64,000 bases of DNA from NCBI GenBank assembly GCA_032988165.1, contig JANTQF010000018.1:1-64000 (forward strand). Direction: 5' to 3'. A program made the position numbers and the translations under genes. Under the pieces are notes generated by a model, which was not told the DNA's origin, did no database searches, and saw only the letters and a program-made list of their open reading frames with translations. Source of the stretch: Emmonsiellopsis sp. PD_33. Lineage: Eukaryota; Ascomycota; Eurotiomycetes; Onygenales; Ajellomycetaceae. Positions 59,133-64,000 of this stretch are shown piece by piece (position 1 is the stretch's first letter; each line of letters opens with the position of its first letter).

Positions 59133-62100
59133 TCAACCACCCACCTTGTCAATATTATAATCAAACTTCTCCAGCGCCGCTAACGACTCGTCGCGCGGGT
59201 ATCCCATGCCCGTTAACCGTTGGAGTATTAGATCGTCCTCGCCGGAGTCCGCGGCGAGCGCCCAGCCGGGCGGCTTGGAATCCTTCCCGCCCGGGGGTTG
59301 GGGGAAGGAGAGGGTGCTTGGCTCTTGCGTCGTGGCCTCTGGTGAGGCAGACGTATCTTTGGGTGAGCCGTCGTCGTTCTTCGGGGCGCTGGCGACGGAG
59401 AAGAGCGCGTCCCAGTCATGCGGGGCGTTGGCGTTTCCGGAAGCTGGGGGTCCGGATTTTTGCTGCGCGAACGGTGATGAGGAGGAGGGCTGTTGCTGGC
59501 TGTCAAAACTGAAGAAATCTGCGTTCGTGGTGTTGTTGCCTGAGCCTGTGCCCATGGCATTGGCGATGGTGCTGGATTTTGAAGGCGCATTGGGCGATTC
59601 GAACGACATGTCGAAGCTCGAAGGGTCTTTGTTATAATGCGACTCGAAGTCGTCGTCGTCCGAGTCATCGTCGTCGGCTTCTTTGGCCGGTGCGAGGTCT
59701 ATGCCGGCGAACGCGGCTTCGAAATCGGGGGCGCCAGATTTCTTAGCATCTGACCCAGTGGCTGGGGGCTTGGCTGGCTCAGGAGACTTTGAAGTCTCAG
59801 AGGCTTCCTTTGGGGCGGATGTGACGCCATTAAAATCGGGCGCCGTCTCACTGGTATCCTTTTCAGCTGTGCCGGGAGAAGGGAAAGAAAACGGTTCAGG
59901 AGCAGTAATATCCCGCGGCGCAGAATCAGTCTGGCGCGGCGGCGAGACAGGAGAAAAATCATCATCAAACCCCCTAGGCTGCTCGCTATCGGTGCTATCA
60001 TCGTCATCATCCAACTCCCGAATGGGTGGGAACTCCTTGGACTCCACTTTCGCACTCGCGCCGTTCGACTGCGGGAACCCAGAATCACTGCTTCCATTCT
60101 TCACCTTCATTGCAGCGAAAGCCTCTTCGAAATCATTGGCTTTTTGGGACTGGGACCGCGCATGTCCGACGCCACGGAACAGCTCATCAAAACTCACGTC
60201 CTTTTTGGCAGATTCTGATGGCGATGCGACTGGTTGGGCGGTATCTGTTGGGAAGGCACCAGGAATGGGAGACGAGGCTGCCTTCGCCTCAGTGTCAAAA
60301 GGGGACTTTGCCTCGCCGCCCTCTTTAGGGGCATCTTCCGAGACTACAGAAGTGCCAAAACGGCTGGCTGGCGGAGAAGGCTTGACTGAAGAAGCTTCGG
60401 ACTGCTGGTGTCCTGCAATAGGAAGCTGGCTGGATGAAATTTGTCTGGACTGTGGGGGAGGCGGTGGCTCAGCAGACATAGGAGACGCTGACGGAGTTGG
60501 AGAACCAGTCGTGTCTGATGTCTTCACAATAGGGGGTGATGCAGGGCCTGGCTGGGAGGGGGACTCGGTTCGAAAAGAAGTCGGAGGTGGTGGAGTGGAT
60601 GTGGAAGGAACAGAGAAAGCCGCGCCAAAAACATCATCAAACATGCTTTGCTGTGCGCCCTTTGTAGATTCCTGGGGAGACGTTGGAGGGAGCGGGAACG
60701 CATTATCAGATGAGCTCGCCGTCCGTCGGAAGAACGGGTTTGTTTGGCTGGAAGTTGACGGCGCAGGGCTGGTAACGGCAGCAGCAGCAGGCTGCGTAGG
60801 GGCAGACTGCGAAGAGGCCTGTCTCTGCAGCTCACCAATCTCCTTGGTTGCCTCGTCAATTTCACCCTGCAATCGATCGCGCTCGCCTTCAACGGTTGCA
60901 AGCTGCTTCTTGTTGATCGCCACCAACCCCTTTTGTTGACGAGCCTCGGAACGGGCTTTTTCCAGCTGCGGCTTTAACTGGCTGACTTGCGCATTCGCCT
61001 GGCGAATCTTTTCCTTCAGATTAGCATTCTCGCGCTTATCCGAATCCAGCGCGGCAGATATCTGATTGTACTGATTTTGCAGGTCCTGGCGAGTGGCGTC
61101 GACCATGGCAAATTCCTGCTCCACCTTCCGGGTCTCAGCCCTGGACGTCGCTAACCTTTCCTCCAACGCCTTGAAATCCTTTGCTTCCTGCTCGTACATT
61201 GTTCTAGCCTGGGCCAGGCGGGCCACAAAGTCCTGTCTTTGCTTGGCGTTTTGGCTTAATTCCTGTTCTGCGGCCCCGCGTTTCCCTTGCACATTTTGCA
61301 TATCTCTCGACAAGCTCCCTATCTGGTTCGAAAGATCTGCCAAGTTAGATGTTTCCTGGGATACGCCCTTGTGTTCGTCGAAACTATCCAAATCGCTCAA
61401 TAGATCATGTCCAATCGCCGGCGGCGACTTTGGCTGCGCTGGTGCGCCCAACCCTGTTGTATGAGGCGTAAGGCTCTGTCCAAAGGTGGATGAAGGAACA
61501 AACGGTTTAAAGGTGGCGGAGCCGGCAAGTGGTCGAGTAGGGGAAGAGGGAGTCTGGAAAGGGGGATTCGATCCGCCAGTAGACTGTGGAATCTGGGGCG
61601 CAACTTGGGGTGGAGGTGCAGGTTGGGCTGGGGCCGCAAAAAAGTCAGCACCAAATATGTCCTGCGATGCGGGCCGTTGGGCTGTATTTTGTGGCGCGCG
61701 TCGAGGGGGTGGGGCAGCCTGTTGGCGCATGCTTGGGGGGATCAACGCGAGAGGGAGTGCGTGCGGCAGCGGCTCCCGAGTAGTGTGCTGTTGCCGGACC
61801 AAATACATCGCAACAGCAAACTCTTCCTTGCTCAACTGGCCGTCTCGATCGATATCGGCCAAATCCCATATCGACGCCAGTGTTTCCTCCGGCAGTTGCG
61901 AGTTCGTGAGAAATTCAACAGCCTGGTCTCCAGTGATATACCCCAACTTTCCCTTATCGACAGTGGCGAACACTGTATCGAAATGCGCCTTTTCTTGGGG
62001 AGTAATCGTCCAGTCACTTCCAGTAGACTGTACCGAAACAGTAGATTGGAACTGCGGTGGTCGATTAAGCGGGCTCTGCGCTCGCTGAGGACCCGATCCA

Positions 62101-63197
62101 CTATATTGTTTAGGGATAGCGGGCACTGGAGGGACATCAGGTGGCGGTCGCGAACTGGTCGACGTTCGCACAGCACCCCGTCGAGCAGCAGCGTCATATA
62201 AACCCGGAGGAAGAGTTTGCGGCAGTCTTTTCATGGTACCGGTCCTGAACGCACTTAACAGATGCATGGCGATGATAAACTCCGTCGCATCGAGAGCGCC
62301 TCGTTGTTTCGTATCGGCCAGGCCCCATATCCCACCCAAAATGTCGATACGCAATCGCGCCCGCTCGAATATCTGCTTCGCTTTTTCACCTAGTTTTCCA
62401 CAAGTGAGTCCTCCGAGTACTAAAGCTGGAACCACTCCGACGAGGAAATACCTGACAAAACCCCATTATGCACATCTGACTGGTCAAACAAGGCGGCAAA
62501 CTTGGCAGCATCTTCGGACCGCAGCTGTGGAACTTCATCGTCGCGGGTTCCGGGGGGACGACTCGACGCGGCGGGCGGCGGTTGAGCAGCTGGCTCTGTA
62601 TCTACCGTGATACCATTGAACTTTGGAAGAGGGCCAGCTATAGGAAGATTAGCGCACGGATAGAATAGTGTAAACATTATACGGAGCCTTACGCTTCAAT
62701 ACCAGCTCCCCAATCGGCTCGCGCCCAGCCTGCGCATGCCCAACCAATCGCATAGCCACGCCAAACCCCGAACGGCTCAGCTGGCCTTCATTCTGCGGAT
62801 CGGCAAGCTGCCACATCTGTAGACCCAAAAAGCCAACGTTCAGCCCATATCCTATTCCGCTCATGAAAAACAGCATAGCTGTCCCGTAACAGCGACGGTA
62901 TTTGCTCGCACTTACCGAAGCCAGCCAGTCAGGCGGCAAATTTGTCTTCTTGAAAAACGGTATAGCCATCCTGCCGGGAATAAAACCGAGATTCTCCTTG
63001 TCCGCCGCCTGGAAGAGCTGGGAGAAGACCCATTCCTCCTCCGGCGTGAGGTTCAGGTTTGGAGGCCCTGTACGTAGCGAAAGGCGCACAAGTCAGTATT
63101 CGAATTGTGTCAGACAGGCGGTAGTCGCATTTGTTGTATGTGTTGTGCTTGGAGTAGACATGGGTTTGTATAAGGTCCACCCACCTCCGTCTGCCAT
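59133..63197 (-). CDS. ede1: EH-domain endocytic scaffold, Ede1 / Eps15 type
   Basis: An early endocytic coat protein that nucleates clathrin-mediated endocytosis at the plasma membrane. There are five exons: 63197-63185, 63067-62916, 62816-62693, 62637-62452 and 62389-59133, giving 1243 residues. Three EH domains (about 10-95, 130-220, 288-375) each carry a W-x-LAD motif (MWQLADPQNEG, IWGLADTKQRG, IWDLADIDRDG); the third has a canonical calcium loop. A Pro-rich linker leads to a coiled coil (about 505-680), then a long Ser/Pro-rich acidic region with one NPF motif (SQTNPFFRR). A C-terminal UBA domain (LILQRLTGMGYPRDESLAAL) binds ubiquitin. Exon 1 is only 13 nt. The 99-nt intron inside EH1 is in frame and stop-free, so retention would insert 33 residues in the domain. 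Confidence 0.94.
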
Positions 63198-64000
63198 TGT
63201 TCCGTTCACGCTCGCAAGCAACGCTCCTCGTGATCCGTCGTGTGTTTCCGCAATGTAATGCGCAGTAGGTGGTCAGCCCAGAGTAGGCGGGGGAGGTGTT
63301 ACGCGGCGAGCATGGAAGGGCGAGTGGGAGCCTATATGGAGGACTCAGGGGCGAGTGCCAGACCGAGGATGGCAAATCAAAACAGACGGGCCGCAAACCA
63401 TTCAACAAACAAGCAGGGAAATGCAAAGCGCGCAAAGATATCGGATATCGCTGAAGCCTAGAGACCGGGGTATCGCAGGAGCAAGATATGCTGACGGGGA
63501 GGTTGGGAGTCGCAGCAGTCCGGGGTCGAGCAGATGGATGTCGCTTGAGGTTGCAATTAACTCGTCCCGTGACCCGTAATAATACGCGGCCGGTACCCGC
63601 CAGGCAGGGGAGACCGGGCGTATAGCCGTGTATCCGCGTATCGGCCGCGTAATCGCTGTATCTTGGTGATTAGGTAAGCAGGACGGCGGTACGGAAGCAC
63701 GACACAGCATAGAAAGGGGGGTTGGCGGGGATATATCCGTGGGAGCAGATGGCCTTCGTTGATGTAGACTGGTAGAAGGGGCCTGATACTTATCAAGAAC
63801 ATGCACAACCGGTACAGAATGAATGGACTAGTATTAAATATATTATGTAGATAGAAGCCTACCCTGCCGCTCCAGCTTCATTAAACAATTTAAGATTCAA
63901 GATCGTCCTGTTCCAGACGGCGCGGAAGCCGTGTCAAATACCAGTACCAACTCTTGAAACAGCCAGGATGTGCCATTGTTGCCGTCTGATCATCTCAGTA
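63198..64000. promoter_or_regulatory. ede1 upstream region
   Basis: 0.8 kb upstream of the ede1 start to the window edge. Minus-strand frames here (63402-63808) lack domains. It presumably contains the promoter; I see no decisive element. Confidence 0.4.

Noticed and set aside
59683..60939. 418-codon plus-strand open frame
   Set aside because: Shadow of the Ser/Pro-rich part of ede1 on the opposite strand.
1..64000. CRISPR array, bacterial operon or prophage
   Set aside because: No direct-repeat/spacer structure; spliced genes and nuclear tRNA introns show that the DNA is eukaryotic.
1..64000. Secondary-metabolite gene cluster
   Set aside because: No polyketide synthase, peptide synthetase, terpene cyclase or cluster-type regulator seen; neighbouring genes are unrelated housekeeping functions.

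Overview
The window is nuclear DNA of a filamentous ascomycete, most likely a member of the Eurotiales (Aspergillus-like). The evidence is short spliceosomal introns (about 50-100 nt, GTRNGT...CTRAC...YAG), conserved fungal proteins (plasma-membrane H+-ATPase, CCG-9-type trehalose synthase, Yhm2 carrier, CysD, Ede1), two intron-containing tRNA genes, and intergenic DNA full of microsatellites. I cannot name the species from sequence alone.

Layout. 1-8.9 kb is nearly gene-free: simple repeats, a recurrent TACTCCGTA word, and a foldback/MITE-like element at about 7.45-8.04 kb. A tRNA-Asp(GTC) at 8.9 kb is followed by an F-box-like family gene (9.3-10.7 kb), a doubtful small membrane-protein gene (12.0-12.3 kb) and a tRNA-Ser(CGA) (12.7-12.8 kb). 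12.8-17.2 kb is another gene-free stretch that ends in the pma1 promoter. The H+-ATPase gene (17.26-20.21 kb) and the ccg-9-like trehalose synthase/phosphorylase gene (21.89-24.42 kb) lie in tandem on the plus strand. A previously hidden minus-strand gene (3' exons at 24.78-25.11 kb) converges on ccg-9. 26.8-28.5 kb looks like a transcribed unit built from imperfect tandem duplications with a small spliced ORF. The mitochondrial carrier yhm2 lies at 29.69-30.94 kb.

31-41 kb is a graveyard of decayed genes: a Helitron-like fragment, a C2H2 zinc-finger gene fragment, two paralogous C-terminal segments, and a SNF2-type helicase pseudogene on the minus strand. At its right edge is an apparently intact 1106-residue chromodomain protein (41.0-44.5 kb), possibly of Chp1-like architecture. 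It converges on mitochondrial clpX (45.2-47.2 kb). After another feature-poor interval come a secreted type-B carboxylesterase/lipase (49.6-51.3 kb), an F-box-like small gene (51.7-52.4 kb, minus), O-acetylhomoserine sulfhydrylase cysD (53.5-55.2 kb), a MARVEL-like four-helix membrane protein (56.6-57.2 kb) and the endocytic scaffold ede1 (59.1-63.2 kb, minus).

Functional themes. No gene cluster or operon-like pathway is visible. The conserved genes are housekeeping or physiology genes: proton pumping and pH homeostasis (pma1), trehalose metabolism (ccg-9), mitochondrial citrate/oxoglutarate exchange (yhm2), mitochondrial protein unfolding (clpX), sulfur assimilation (cysD), and plasma-membrane organisation and endocytosis (MARVEL protein, ede1). 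The most unusual parts are the decayed 31-41 kb island beside the chromodomain gene, the over-represented 8-9 bp word, the foldback element, and several genes whose introns are in-frame and stop-free. All gene models were read by eye; no database search was possible.
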